Origin: Trochalopteron elliotii | Lineage: Eukaryota; Chordata; Aves; Passeriformes; Leiothrichidae | Direction of reading: 5' to 3' | Assembly: GCA_024734555.1 (NCBI GenBank) | Contig: JANPWX010000247.1 | Location: 2,712,323 to 2,776,322 of the forward strand | Length of the DNA: 64,000 bases | Shown here: one piece after another, positions 1 through 13,231 of the stretch | Position numbering within the stretch: position 1 is the stretch's first letter | Layout of the letters: each line of letters opens with the position of its first letter | The notes under the pieces: generated by a model | Database searches by the model: none | What the model was told of the DNA's origin: nothing | What the model saw: only the letters and a program-made list of their open reading frames with translations | Made by a program: the position numbers and the translations under genes

Positions 1-51
1 CTGGGGGGCTCCTTCTGGAGACCTTCCCCTAATTTGTCCTAAACCAGGACA
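1..51 (-). mobile_element. 5' edge of an avian LTR, cut by the window start (partial)
   Basis: Read on the minus strand from position 51, the sequence begins TGTCCTGGTTTAGGACAAAT and continues with a purine-rich, G-rich segment to the window edge. A TG start followed by a CCTGGTTTAGG-type opening is how a common group of bird ERV LTRs begins, as I remember them. Only 51 bases are inside the window, so the other end, its CA terminus and the target duplication cannot be seen. The flanking five bases just outside are GAGGT (52-56); a matching GAGGT left of the element would confirm the boundary. It could instead be a chance resemblance. Confidence 0.4.
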
Positions 52-2270
52 GAGGTAAAACAAGCTCTTTGGCCTATCTTCATTAACTGAACAACTGTTT
101 CTTCTGGGCTATTCCTTCCCTCTTTACATCTTTAATCATAATCATAGAGCTTTCATTAAAAATAACCCAATATATACTGATACAGAAAGTGTCTGACCGA
201 GTTACAAAACATATAGTCTACATAAGCTGCTGTTAGCAGCTTCCAATTTCTCTCACAGACTGTCCGTAAGTGGCTGTCTCCTGGGGCCAAGAGGAAACCA
301 TGATAAAACAGCAGGTTTTCAGAATCATCATGCCTGGAGCTATTCCAATTAGCACACCACCTTCAGCCTGGGGCTGTTTTGAGTTTTATTAGCTGACGTC
401 TGCAGGGCAAACAAATGCTGAGGTCAGTTCAGAGAAGTTTCCAATCTTTTTAATTTTAACAGAGTTTACCGTGAATTGCTAAACTGCTGGGATGTACACA
501 GCTGTAAGTTTCAAATATTAGGGAGACAAAATATTCCTTGCTAAAATGAAAGGAAAACTACATCAGGATGTAAGAGAACTAATAATTTCCATTATTCTCC
601 TCTGTGAGGTGGCAGTTATTGAACTAAAACTATGATATTTGCATAAACATCACTTTAAATGATTTGACAATAAATAAAACAATTTCACAACCTAAAGAGG
701 TCTGAAAATATTTCGAGAATGTTATTGGAAATTATGTATTCCTCATAAAACCACGTGCCTCATCATATTCATTTAAAAGGACTTATGAAGGTGGTATGGT
801 TAACAATGAGATAATCCAAATTACTTATATGTCAAATTAATGGTCAAGAAAGCCAACATGGAACTATTCCAAGACAGATACTTGGACTGATACCACTGCA
901 AATAACAATTTTTTTCAAATGCTTGTCCTTAAAGTAACTTACTGTCTTCATTCTTTTTTTGACTCATTTTTCCCCACAATCTACAGTTTTTATCACACTC
1001 ATAAACATATTTCTTTTATGCAAAATTAATCCTGACCTGTTTTTTATATGAACCAGGTGATATGTCTCTATATTATATGTAACATGTATGTACTACATAT
1101 GTTATTTTAGATGAGATTTGTCTTGTCTTATTTGATCGTATTGCCCATGAGGTATTTCTGACTTATTTAATTTTCAAAGACACTGTATTAAAAACATATT
1201 ATACTGGCATAGGTTGCATAAAAGGAAGGCATAAATAATTTTTTTTTCTGATAATAGTTCTTTGTTGTGTCTTTCACTAGTCTCGATAAATCTTTTTTAT
1301 TTCTCTCATTATAACAGTCTATAGTTCAAAGTATATATTTTTTTTTCTTAATTTATTTGAACTTTATATTAGACTGATTAGTTGCACAGAAAGGTCTCAA
1401 CAAATCTGAAGAGATTGAAGCTATGCTCTCTGCACAAGGATCAACTGATTGGAAAATTCTAACATATTTGGTTCATCATTTTTTATTCAGACGTTGGTCA
1501 ATATTGGTTTTTTCCCTGAAAAGAGAGGAAACCACTTTAACCTCTTCACTTTAATAAGCATCTTTGGATATATGCAACTGGGTCTCAGTTTGCCACTTCC
1601 TCTTGCTGTGGTTTTGTCTTCCATAAAACACTGTATGAAACAAGAATACAGTTGCATGAAAATGGGCCTAAATAAAACAGTTATGCTATGAATAAATGAC
1701 TGCTCTCTAAAAGCCTTGGTGCTTTTCATGCATTAATTTAAACAACTGGCATTGAATTTCCACTGATCACTTGCCCTGTGATCTTCCTTTTGAAATGTAG
1801 CAAATAAAAAAATTCTTCCATAAACGAGTGTGATCTCATCTCCTAACTCATTCTCTTTTCTACAGAAAAGTTCCAGTCTTTTCTGGTTTGTTCTGTTCTG
1901 TTTAATTTCTGTTCTGTTTAACGACTACCTCAAATGCCATGAATTCTCTCAAACTGTCCTAATTTTCTCATATTTCTTGTAAAAATTTTCCTTTAAATTC
2001 TAGAAGCATATACTTCTATAATTCTCTGGTGGCAAAAATGTGAAGTTTTTTTATCAATTTCGAATACAAAATCTTTTTTTTATGATGAAAAAATAACAGT
2101 AAATGTTCTCTTTCATTATTCAATAGCTGTTGAACAGATGCGATCTTTGTGACTCTCATCCAATCAGCTACTGACTAAAATGTAGTTCAAAAAAACTGGT
2201 TAATGTTCTCCACTGGTGATTAATAACCTCCTCCCTTTCACCACCCTCTCCAAGAAACAAACAAGCAAAG

Positions 2271-2298
2271 TAACTAACTAACTAACTAACTAACTAAC
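2271..2298. repeat. (TAAC)7 microsatellite
   Basis: Seven uninterrupted copies of the tetranucleotide TAAC. It lies in unannotated AT-rich DNA and is pure, so it may be length-variable between individuals. Confidence 0.95.
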
Positions 2299-4301
2299 AA
2301 AAATAAAATGCAAAATTTTAGAAAAAATAGGAAAGCTAAACATTTTAATAAGGGATAAAATTCCCTGTTTACTGACAGATAATGCAGATTCTCTGTGAAT
2401 GAGGATGTATAATGCATGAGAAGATATGTGACTAATAGAGCATAATGAACAGAAAGAGAGGAGGGGAAAAGGTTGTGTTGTACTACTCCCTATTTGTTCC
2501 CTTCTAAACTTACTTTTTACATGAGTTTTACAAGGTGAAGCAAGGTGTCTTCTATTAGATGCTAAATATTTATTTATAGAGCTTAGAAGCTTCATCACTG
2601 GATCAGAGAAAGGTGGAATGAAGCTCCTATTTCAAAAAGCCTCCACTTGTTTTATAGGTTGGTCAGCTGGTCTAAAAAAAAGTAGATGTAGCTTTTCTAT
2701 AGATTTTCCTTTAATTTTCCTTTCTAGATTTTCATTGATGCAGTGAGCTTTAGAAACCAGAAGCATTTGGTATATTTTATTTAAAAAGCAATTGCTTACT
2801 CTATCAGGGATGCTGTGAGAAATGAGTAGACTCATAGAATGCTTGGACCTTAATTTTCACTAATCTTTCACCCTCTTGATTTGTTCTGACTATGTAAAGT
2901 GGCTTTAAAATTGTTCTTACCATGTCTTAAAGTTCTCAATCCATACCACTGCCGCGAAAAGGGCCTTAGTGTAAATGGGAATCAGGCCTCCTAAAGAGTG
3001 TTTGCCCAACAGGTTGTCTCTAAGGTTATTTGTCTGCAGTTGCTTCTGCAATGGAGTTACACTTACAACTTCACTACTAAATGAAATTCCAGCTCCCATG
3101 TTCCTTTACCTCATAGCACCATCACAAACAAAATCATAATTGTGCAACACAAAGCTTGTGAATGTGCAAGAAATAGGATGTATTCAGGTAACCTGTGTTT
3201 TTTCCAGGATGTGGTCCTCTTACTAGTTAACAAGCCATCTAAATGTGTCATCTAAACAAAACAGAATGTTTTAATGCTTTTAAATAACTCACCAGTTGTA
3301 AGACTTGATTTCTGTTAAAGTGTTCTGGAAATGTCTAATTTATGGTCAGTACCACACTTGAGGACAACTACAGTTAGAGGTAGATTTCAGTGACTTCCAT
3401 ATAAAAGTAGAAAACTATAGTTTAGGCTTTCTGTGGAATAAAAAATATAAAAGAAAAAAGATAATTAAATCTGAAACCTCTTGTAATTTTATTGCAATAT
3501 TTATTGTCTTATACATATAAAAATTTAAAAAACCTCCTAGCAACTCCTTCCTATTCTTCCAGTTTAGGTCACATATTCTTCTGTGTGTGGTTGAATCAAT
3601 TATTTGTTGACAAGCTTAAAATAGTTTTTTTGTAAAGGAAGTGCACAGTCCTCAGCAGAAGGATGCTTTCGGAGTGTCTATCTCCTTGCACAGAAGATAT
3701 AGTTCTGAATCTGTAGGTTTGTATTTTGAAAACTAAACAGTTCCTTGAGGGTAACTTTAACAGCTAGGCAACAGCATTTATTCTAGCAGGAAAAAAATTA
3801 GTATTCTATCCAGAAAAGCAGTAAATTCTCTGTGAGTTGAAAGAACAGAAAGGTAGGTGAAAATCAGATTAATCCATGTTGGAACAAAGTCATATTTGCA
3901 TTTTTGTGTTATCATTCAACATTCTATTATTAGAATATATTGGTATCAGTGTGTATTACCTTTGCAGTATACACTTATGAAGTTCTTCTGTTTCCTTGGT
4001 GCTTTTTGCCTTTTATTTTCTCTGTCTCATTTCCTTTCCATGATGTACTACTTACTGCTTATATTCTTTCATCACTGAAGACAAGTTCATATTTTACGGA
4101 AAACAGTTGACATCTAAATTTCAAGCTCTTCTGCTCTCTTTTGGTAGAGGGAAGGAACAAACACAGTTAATTGGTTACAAAAAAAAAAAATCCTCCTTTT
4201 TGAATTTTTGAAGGCTCTATCAGTTCACAAACATTTGTGGAATAATTTGTTCTTGAAGAATTTTCATTGAGTTTTTCAAGCTACACCCGGCGGCAAATAG
4301 A

Positions 4302-4352
4302 AAAATGCCTATTTGGCATTTTGTCATGCCAAGCTGTTGGGCGTGACAAAAT
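4302..4352. repeat. Overlapping stem-loops in a locally GC-richer patch
   Basis: Two hairpins share sequence. The first has 8-bp arms (4302-4309 with 4315-4322, AAAATGCC/GGCATTTT) and a 5-base loop. The second has 13-bp arms (4318-4330 with 4340-4352) closed by a 9-base loop; its single mismatch would be a G-U wobble if transcribed. A further 7-bp inverted pair, TTGGCAT (4313-4319) and ATGCCAA (4326-4332), bridges them. The two long folds are mutually exclusive, because they share bases 4318-4322. It could be a fragment of an old palindromic DNA transposon, a protein-binding dyad or chance. No flanking target duplication was recognised. Confidence 0.6.
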
Positions 4353-5268
4353 TTCATGTGATCTTCCAGGCTGTTTGGCATACAGTCTGATCTTATAGAT
4401 GCCTGATCCCAGTACAAGCTTACCAGATTAACCTACTCAAGTAACATCATAGCCCTGGAACTGTCATTTGGAAAGACTGTCTTAATTTCAAGCATTTGTG
4501 CTGGATATTTTCCTTCCTTAAAGTGAAAATTATTTAAGTCATTGCTTTATAGAAATCACAATAATTATCTATGTGGATCTAATATTTCAGTTTTTCTAAA
4601 TTACTTTTCCCAATCCATTAACATAAAAAATTAAACATGCTGTTATGCATTTGAACCTTGATGAGGTCTAGTTGTTCTTCTTGCTACTTTTCTATAGGTC
4701 CTAATACCTTTTCATTATTAGTTCCAATAGACATTCAGTTAAATTTCTGAAGTCAGCTTTCTCAGATTTTTATGCCTGTGTTCCTAGGCCTCAGTAACTG
4801 ATTTTTTAAAATACTTTGACGTTTAAGTCAGTATTCTTTACTGTCCCATAACCTGTGGATATATGTTTGCATGTTTATAAGATCTGTTTCTACAAATTAC
4901 ATATTTTTTTCCTTATCTTTCTGTTTCCATATTCTTAACAAAGCTGAAGCTATGCTGGATGATTAAAACATCCTGTCCACCATTCGCCCAAAAACTGAAA
5001 CAAATCCCAACATACTTTTGATTTAAACCTTTAATTAGAATAGCAGAAATAGTATCAAATGAACTAAACTATATATGGAAAATGGATAAGTTGCATCCTT
5101 GAGCATTTTCTAGAACACGGAACATTCTACTCCAGCTCTGGTTTATTCCCAACCCTGACCTGTAGCACCCATAGTTAAAATCTAGTGGATGTTTTATAAC
5201 TTGTCATAACAGACACGGCTTCCAAACATAGAGGAAACACAGCTAAATAAGAGCAAAAATAAAATATT

Positions 5269-5298
5269 ATACATGTATGGAAAATACCATACATGTAT
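5269..5298. repeat. Perfect 12-bp inverted repeat with a 6-base loop
   Basis: ATACATGTATGG at 5269-5280 is the exact reverse complement of CCATACATGTAT at 5287-5298, separated by AAAATA. Each arm contains the self-complementary ATACATGTAT, so the arm is also an approximate direct repeat. No function can be inferred. Confidence 0.85.
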
Positions 5299-8200
5299 TG
5301 AAACATAAGAATATTATATCTAAGTTTTGTGCATCACTCCTATTTCTTTTTGCTGCATCCACACACTGGGAAGATGGTCACTGAGGTTTATCCATCTGCT
5401 ATCAGTTGCTCATTGGCATTTTGAATCCAATCCACTGAATGGATCATCAAATGTTACAGTAGAATTTTATCAATCATTTCCATAGGACAAAAACTTAATC
5501 TTCAACATTTTCAAAAGCTTTTATAAAACATCAGTCATCTATTTAAGTTGATTAGGATGGCCTATTTAAATAAGGAATAAATTTACTCTCTCTAGCTGTT
5601 GAAAATAGTGTAATGAAAAAATAAAATTTTGTATTCTGTTGATATTTAAAGTGCATATGTTGGATTTTTCATTTGCTTTCTCAATTTGAGACAGAAAATT
5701 GATTTTATTTTATGGCAACATTTCAGAGAAATGTGAGAACAGAAAGTCAAGTGAATATCTAATGTAAAACTGAATACATTAAAAAAAGTGGAAAATTTTT
5801 AAAAATTAATTTCAATAGGAAAATAAGTTTATTTTTCAAGAAGAATTATCCTGATTTTGTTAACTTCTGGAGCAAATCTTATTCATCACCTGAACTCTGT
5901 TAGTTTCATTTCAGTACTTGAAATGTGAAGTGCATTATGTATTTTTCAAGCTGCAGTAACTCTGACTTTACTACCAAGTTGGTCTCATTGAGGTTGTTGG
6001 CTTTGTTTAAATGATTGTCTATGCCAAGTCCATATGATGTAACACCCTTGTAGAATCCATTTTGAATATTTGCATCCACTGGTGCAACTGCAATCTAAGC
6101 AGAATGAATACACATGCATTTTTTAGTGCAGGAAAAATGCTGGCTTTTTTTTTAAAGCCCAGATATGTGAGGTTGCCTTTGTATGGAAATCAGAGTCACA
6201 CCACAGGTTCTCCTGGGGAATACATTCTGCCTGATACTTATAAATTTGTTGTTAACCATGTATGCAAGATTTATTAGTGCAAGAAAAAAAAGATTTGTCA
6301 AGTGCAGTAGTTTAGTCACATTTAATTGTAGAACAGGCTTATGTAATTTCATTATATTCTGATCAGACTTCACAAATTTTGGAGAAACTCTTTGGATTTC
6401 TGTTTTCAGAAACTGTTATTTAGTATTCAAAAGGTTGCTCAATGACACTGCTTTTTTGTACATAGAGCTGCACCTTGCTGATATTTCATCAGGGATTATG
6501 AGAGCTTCCTCCAAAGAATAGAAAATCTAAAGAAATGTAGATCTGTGGAATTTGTGATTTTTCCACAGTCTCTGTCCCAGTAGCAGAAACTTCTTTTGCT
6601 TCTACAATCAATATAAAAATTAGCAGTTATTATAATATATTTACTTAGAATATGCAGACTGCACGTCACCCTGAAGACAGAAAATGACTTAGAGAGATCA
6701 GAGAATTACACTACAGTGTTTGTAAACCCTCTGCAGTGACAAGCATCTCATCTTGTTCAGGCATTATAGGCACATTGGACCCTCTTAAGAAGAATGACAG
6801 CTAAAACCAATTTTACTGGAGCTTGTTGAAATTTATCTTTTGTCATGACTGGCTCTTTGTTTTACTCACAGTTTATCTGTATGTAAAGTGCACAAAAGAT
6901 CAAGAATATTATATTGCTTCTTACCAGGCAAAGCTAAAATTGCGATGCAGAAGTGCAAATGAGGCTCATAAAAGCTGTCATGGAACTACAAACAATGCAT
7001 CCAAACAAAAAAGGTGTTATCATCCAGGAAAATAATTCAAGATCCTCATGAAATTCCATACCTGAAATGAAACTGCAAAAGTAGTCTCAGCCTCTAGTTT
7101 CCTGATATTACCTTCAAAGTAATAAGCATGAATAATCAAATATACAAGTAAGAGTCACTTCAGTGTACGTATTTCAGTATAAGACTCTGTTCTTCTCTCC
7201 TCAAGAACCTGTTATGGATTCTAAGACAGTTAAAAACCTAGGAAATCTAAATTTCTGAAAAGCCAAGGAAGTGAGAGGTCACTTAGTGATGATCTAAATA
7301 ATGTTGCACCAATGTATTTTAGTAGCTGAAGTATTTCAAATTTTCAGCGATTTCTGCTAACTATACATACTAAATGTACAGTTTAATTGAAGAGTAGGAC
7401 ATACATAAAAGAAAAGAAATTTTAGTTAACATGGGTGTATTTGGCCACATCTTTTCTCTAACAGGATCAATAACAATACAAAGTGAGGCAGCAGGGTTCC
7501 CTGAGGAACACTGCTCTTCTCAAATACTAGGAATTATTTATGACACAAATGTCCTAAATATCCACAGCTCAAATATCAGCAAGAAAGCACCTCAGACAAT
7601 TTTGTGCTTTTCCTGTGTGTTTTGCAATATGACGTAAGATACTCTGTAGGGTTTGGAATGACTATTTACTCCCCCAGATTTGAAATTAGTACACAAAAAA
7701 GGAGGCAAAATCTTTTTTTTCTTGTTTTCAAGTGTGAGAGTGGAGAAATGAAAGGTCAAATACATTGCTGAATGTGAAGAGTCAAGATTTCACCTCAGCT
7801 TTTTAGGTATGTATTAATCAATGAAGAATATGTGCAACTTCAGACACAGGGAGACCTAACCTCCTCTTCCTTTCCGGATTAAAAACACAGGTGAATATTT
7901 TATAAAGTTTTATGACAAATGTTAGCTTAAACTTCCTACTTACTTTCCAACTTTTTGCTCTCATCTGAATTTGAAAGGAAAAAGAAAATACAGAAATTGA
8001 TTGATGTGGTGTTTCACATCAAGCTGAAAATATCAAGTAGGATAAAGATTTACGAGAAACCTGGCAGATGAAGGCTGAGTAATTTTGACTCAGGGCCTGC
8101 AGTTCCTGCCTTATCAGAATAATTTTCTTCTTACCATGTCATCAAACAGGATCATACATTCTGCTTTACTTCAGCAAGGACTTCTGAAATATGATGTTTA

Positions 8201-8317
8201 TCTTAAATGCTTGTAGAAAGTTGGTTGAAAGTGCTTAAACGCTTGAAAAATTCTGTACATAAAATCTGCAGGTATATTTTTAATAGTTTATTCTGATCAG
8301 CTTAACCGACTGAATCC

Positions 8318-8375
8318 ATGAGTGAAAAGACTGCAATGGACAGTGAATGCACTGATAACCAGTTTGGTGCTGCAG
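8318..8375 (+). other. Exon-like patch: ATG followed by an open frame into a strong splice-donor match
   Basis: An ATG at 8318 opens 19 codons (reading MSEKTAMDSECTDNQFGAA) that run without a stop into a textbook donor, GCAG|GTAAGT, at 8375/8376; the intron would be phase 1. A weak acceptor-like TTTATTCTGATCAG lies just upstream, ending at 8300. The peptide is polar and of ordinary composition, but I do not recognise it. This is exactly what an alternative first coding exon of a large-intron gene would look like, but one good donor plus 58 open bases also arises by chance in 64 kb. No partner exon was identified. Confidence 0.15.
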
Positions 8376-9317
8376 GTAAGTGCAGTTTGAAATATGCTCT
8401 TTAAAGCTTAAATGAGGAAGAAAGTAAAAAGGCTAAAACCAATATGAACATGTTTTACTTTTCTTTTGGTCCCATGTATTCTTTTCTAGTATCATTGAAA
8501 GTCTTCTTAAAATATTAAAAGCCTCTAATAAAATAGGATTTTTGGAGTTCACAAGATCAAATCTTTGCTGTTTAATTATGATAGCAGAAACATTTGTTCT
8601 CCCTGAAAGGATCAAATATTTATTTGATAGTTCTTTTTCAGGTATTTATTTCATAATTGTTTCTTTCCTCTCCTCTTCCCTCTGTCTTCCTAGGAATGCC
8701 ACAATAAAGCTTACCATATAATTACACATAAAGTTTACTTAGAAATTTTTCAGATTAGAAAATATTCAGAGCAATAAGGACAGTTTTCTAAACAAGTCAT
8801 CAATTAATTTGCAGTAACAAAGCACAGTCCTATGTCATCTACAGTTATAGTTGTATTCCACCAGGAGATGTATCCAAGAGTGCTCAGTCTCATCCCTGAG
8901 AACTAACTGTTGATCAGACACACTTCCTCTGCAGACCATGTAATACCATATAAAGGTCAGCATAGACAGCACAAATTGCTTTTATTGAACAGTATACTGA
9001 AGTGGCATTTAAGGCAAAAAAGCACCTTTATGTTATTTTGGCAGCCAGCTGATTGTGACTGTGCAGTTCATGCTCCCGAAATCTGAAATTGTAACACTCT
9101 GGCTTGCCTGAGTACCTAAGACTACTCACTTTGGGAACTGAGTATCTCCCAAATGAATCAGGCTGAACAATTCGTTTGCACAGAACTATAGAAGATTGAA
9201 AGACTAACGAAATGCACCTGCAACATATTTTTAAACACCCACACAGGTGAAAGAAATGACTCTTTAAAAAGCAAACATACATTTGAGTGTCTCAGATACC
9301 TTAATTCATGTTTTGGT

Positions 9318-9342
9318 TTTTGATTGATAATATCAATCAAAA
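9318..9342. repeat. Near-perfect 25-base palindrome
   Basis: Arms TTTTGATTGAT (9318-9328) and ATCAATCAAAA (9332-9342) are exact reverse complements around a central AAT. Each arm carries a TGATTGAT motif of the kind bound by PBX/HOX-type homeodomain dimers (TGATTGAT is the classical site), here in two opposed copies. Binding is inference only. Confidence 0.8.
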
Positions 9343-11789
9343 TTTGTTTATCCTACTTCAAAACTAGTGATTTGATTAAAACAGTATATATAAATGAGTG
9401 TACCATAAAAAGCAAAACCCAAAACCAGCTGACATAAAATCACCAACCATATTGGATAAATTAAATATTTTAATCCTTCTGAAGCTAAGTTGAATTTCAT
9501 TCCATTCCTTCTTTTGGAGGAAAAGATATTGCATTAAATTGAAATTGTTCCCATATAGCACTCAGATTGTACAGAAAGGATAACATTCTGTTTAAAAACT
9601 CCCAACAGTGTTGATCAAATTTGAAAAGGAAATAATGTGCAGTTTGTAAAAGAGCTAATGTTCAGTCCCATGTTCCACCACTTCTATTGACACTGGTCCA
9701 CTGGTCTTAAACAGCTCTTAATTAGCCTGTGAATCTTGTTGTATGTGTGAAGTCAGTGTGATGTTCTTCTAGCCCAGCTTCATTATTTTAATAACTGGTA
9801 GAGAATAAATCAGCAAGCGGATTCCTGATGGACAATTTACTGCCTGAATACTAACATGTATGCATTCATGCACACTGCAGACAGGAATCAAATGGAAAGG
9901 ATCCTGAAAAATTGATTTAAAAACATTAAAAAATGAGCCCCATCAGAAGATATGTGGAAGGGTTTTCCTACTCACAGGCATAATCAGCTGAATAAATATT
10001 GGAATAAACAGGTCTGCAAGAATTGTCAGAAGTTAGAAGATATTCTGTTAAAGAGAAATGGCAATGGTCAAAAATCAAGAAAACACAATATATGGGGAAA
10101 GTTTGGTTCATATGAAAGGCAACAAAGAGAGCTATTTTGTAATACCCTTCAGACAAGTATAAGCTTGCTTCAAAGAAGAAATAAATGTTTTCTATCTCAC
10201 TAAATCAGGGGACTAAATCTTTAGTTGTAGCAGTTACTACTGTTGTTATAGTTATTATTATTAATATTGTTCCAGATTAAATATTTAGATAAAGTTTTAA
10301 AATGTGAAATTTATTTAGCACTAGCCTCTGGAGGCTATAGAACTTGAAAACTGTTGATGATAGGCCAGTATGGTACCAGGAATAGCCAGCGGAACCATCA
10401 AGTTCTTGGCCATGGCAGTTCACTTTTTCAAATTCTTCAGTCTTCTGAGCATTCCTCATGGCTGATTTCTGTCATACTCTTTCAGGGCTTTGTCTAAGCA
10501 GTGTCTCGTTCCAGTCTCCATTGCTTCAGAAACCCATTTGAGACAGCAATTACAGTTTTCTTTACAAGAGAAGTTGAGGTAGCTTGGAGTTCATGCATAG
10601 CAATGGCCATTACTATAACTAAACCAGCAGGGTTTATCAGTTTTTGTCTCTAAAACCAGGTTGTATTACCATCTGAGAAATAAAAGGCATTTTTCTAAAA
10701 ATTTCAAAAGGCATATTTAGGTTCCTTATGGGGGTTTCTTCCCTTTTCTCATGTGGCACTGGTTGCTCAAGCAATAAGATAATAAATTAGTGTTCAGAGT
10801 ATTCTGTTCTTGTGTCACACTGTCTGGGCTGCTAAATGGTGCACAGAGAGACTTCCCCAAGTCACAAAATGAAAATATATTTCCTTCAGAGAGGAAATGA
10901 ACATTTTTTTTAAGCTGTGAAATATAACACTAAATTCTTGAAGAGTATGGGATACCCTGTATCATATTCAGAATTTAGGCATCCTTGAGACCATGAAAAA
11001 CCTAAAGTACTGTATAAGTAGGGCCTTTCTAGACAGAAAATGAAGATGGAATATATCTGTGGCTGGTGATGGCTCCTGTGGCTTATCCAAAGGAAAAGGA
11101 TAGTGAAGACGTGTGGAAAGAAAGAAGGAAATGAAGAAAAACAGACATTTGAAGGTAATAACAGAGGGAGCTGCAGAGACATGAAATGGCTGAGTGGTTG
11201 CTTAGGGAATAAAACAACAGCCCCAAATCACTCTGCTGGAAATCAGCTGACAAACCTGGCTAAATAATTCTGTCATTCAAAAACAAAAGCAAAAAGTGGA
11301 GTGTGACTTTCAAGCTCTGCTTTGCTGTCTAACATATAGAGAAATTAAATGTGAAGACTCATAAAGATGTACATTGCATTTTAGCAACTAATTGACACTA
11401 TCTGCATCCAAGTGCGGACCTTCACCTCAAAAACAAATTGATCTGGTTCTTCTTCTGCTGTTCTTAAGGCTGTTCCACCTGTATATGGTAAAATTGAAGG
11501 AGTTTATTTTCATATTTACCCTAATACTCTTCAAAGGTGAGCAGCATTTGTATTTCAAAAGGAATTTAACTCAAACATCATAACCAACATAATCTACATA
11601 ATCAAATAATAATCAAACATCACAGATGGAATTCTGTATGCTCTGACCTGCTTCAGAGAGACTAAAACAGTTTTCTTTCACATTGTTGAAGAGATCTTAG
11701 TTTGTGTCAATAGTTTTTTTAAATTAGATGAAAATCAGGCCTAGGTTTAACACTTTTCACATTTTTTTCTCTTTTCTCCCCTTGAGAGA

Positions 11790-11938
11790 GATCCAAAAAA
11801 CCAAAAAAAAACCCCACAACAACAGCAACAACAACAAAACCCAAAAAACCCACCCAAAACCAACAACAAAAACATCAACAAAACAAACAAACAAAAAAAT
11901 CCACCAAGCTCTCCCCCCACCCCCCCCAAAAAAAAACA
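11790..11938. repeat. A/C-rich low-complexity tract
   Basis: About 150 bases are almost entirely A and C on the plus strand, with runs of A, CAACAA triplets, CAAACAAA units and an eight-base C run near the end (interrupted by short T-containing bits). On the minus strand it is T/G-rich, which produces spurious Gly/Phe/Val-rich open frames. It looks like a degenerated mixture of simple repeats, possibly expanded from a retroelement tail; no element is recognisable on either side. Confidence 0.85.
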
Positions 11939-13226
11939 TGCCAAAAATGTTGAAAGATAAGATACTTCTAAAGTCCAGAGTTCACTGTCCTATGCTGGAT
12001 CACCAAGGTGCCAAACATTAGCAAATTTTTTTGTTTATGAATATTTCTAATTTAAAAATTCCAAAAGCATCAATATTTTGGAAAAAAAAATCAAAAATGC
12101 ATATAAATGCTTCTAATATATATCACCTGAAATGAAAAAAAAAAAAATCAATAAAACCAGTTATTTTTCAGCCAAGGTTGTCCTTTAAGAAACAATCAAA
12201 GGAAAAAATATAGATATAATTAATTAAATTTTAAATCACTCAGTTAGTGAAAAACAAACCTAATGTCCTTGATATTGGGTTGCTATTGATTTCCCTATTT
12301 TTAGCCACAGAAAATCAATATATTTTGATTGACTATGTCATGATTGCAAAATTTAAACTTCTGAGAAAATGTAAATGTGAAGAAAATCTATTTGCAACAC
12401 ACCATTTCCTAAAATTCCAAAAGAATAATTTCTGTCACCCAGAGTCTGGAAGAAATGCTATTTTAGGTAAGACTGAAAGAGTTACTTGAGTGGAGAGATG
12501 GTCAAGTAACACAAATCATTAATATTTTCATGTATTTTATGCCCACTCTTTCCACATAAAAACCCTTCACCTACAATTCAGAGTAAATAGCAAGGACCAA
12601 TTTTCTGATAGTGTTAAATAAATGTTTGAAGAAAGAGTTGGCAGCTTCATTGTTTAGAGAATTTCAGTGCTAAAATAAATCATAGCAACAGCCCAATGCT
12701 GGCCTCAAAGGCCTTATTTTTATTCTCCTTTGCACAAAAGTACTTTCTGTGCTGGCTGTGCCTGAATCTTCTGTCTAGCTAGAATATAGCAGAGAAAGAA
12801 AAATCTATCTCAAGAAGAGTTCCTATATACCGAAATTTCCTTTTATTTTTCATTCAGACAAATGCCATGTCTATCATTCACTTGTAAAAAAATAAAGAAG
12901 CGTGTGAGGTGGCAGTTAATAACTGTAGGGTGACAATCTAAAAAGAATGAAATGTACTGGGGGATTTAGTTTGTCTGAGTTGCAGGATGTGTTCCATCCT
13001 CAAATTGAGACATGTGGGATTCAATGCAAATGCATACACATGGATGTGTAATGCCATTTGAAATATCTGCTGCTGACCTCCAGCTGTTGTTCCAGAGTGA
13101 CATAGGACTCCCCTTAATCTTTTGTCACTTCTGCAATTGTGTGCAGATTTTTGGATTTGGATGCTTTAGGGCATGTCAAACACAATCCTGAATGTATGTA
13201 ATAGCAATTAATCAAATCCATAGAGA

Positions 13227-13231
13227 GGGAT
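13227..13231. repeat. Target-site duplication, left copy (GGGAT)
   Basis: GGGAT directly precedes the TG of the LTR at 13232 and is repeated exactly after its CA at 13805-13809. A 5-bp duplication is the size made by many ERV families, including ERVL (class III). Confidence 0.85.

Larger units (their letters stand above)
52..13231. other. Long AT-rich stretch without a recognised gene
   Basis: I find no supportable gene in this 13-kb block. Stop codons are frequent in all frames, and the open frames present (84-102 codons at most) show no domain, signal peptide or family resemblance. CpG is scarce. Apart from the small features listed separately ((TAAC)n at 2.27 kb, hairpins at 4.3 and 5.3 kb, an exon-like patch at 8.3 kb, a palindrome at 9.3 kb and A/C-rich sequence at 11.8 kb) it looks like old neutral intergenic or intronic DNA. 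Decayed repeats too old to recognise by eye are likely. Confidence 0.7.

Noticed and set aside
11747..11944. Gly/Phe/Val-rich and Lys/Thr/Pro-rich open frames
   Set aside because: Products of the A/C-rich low-complexity tract.
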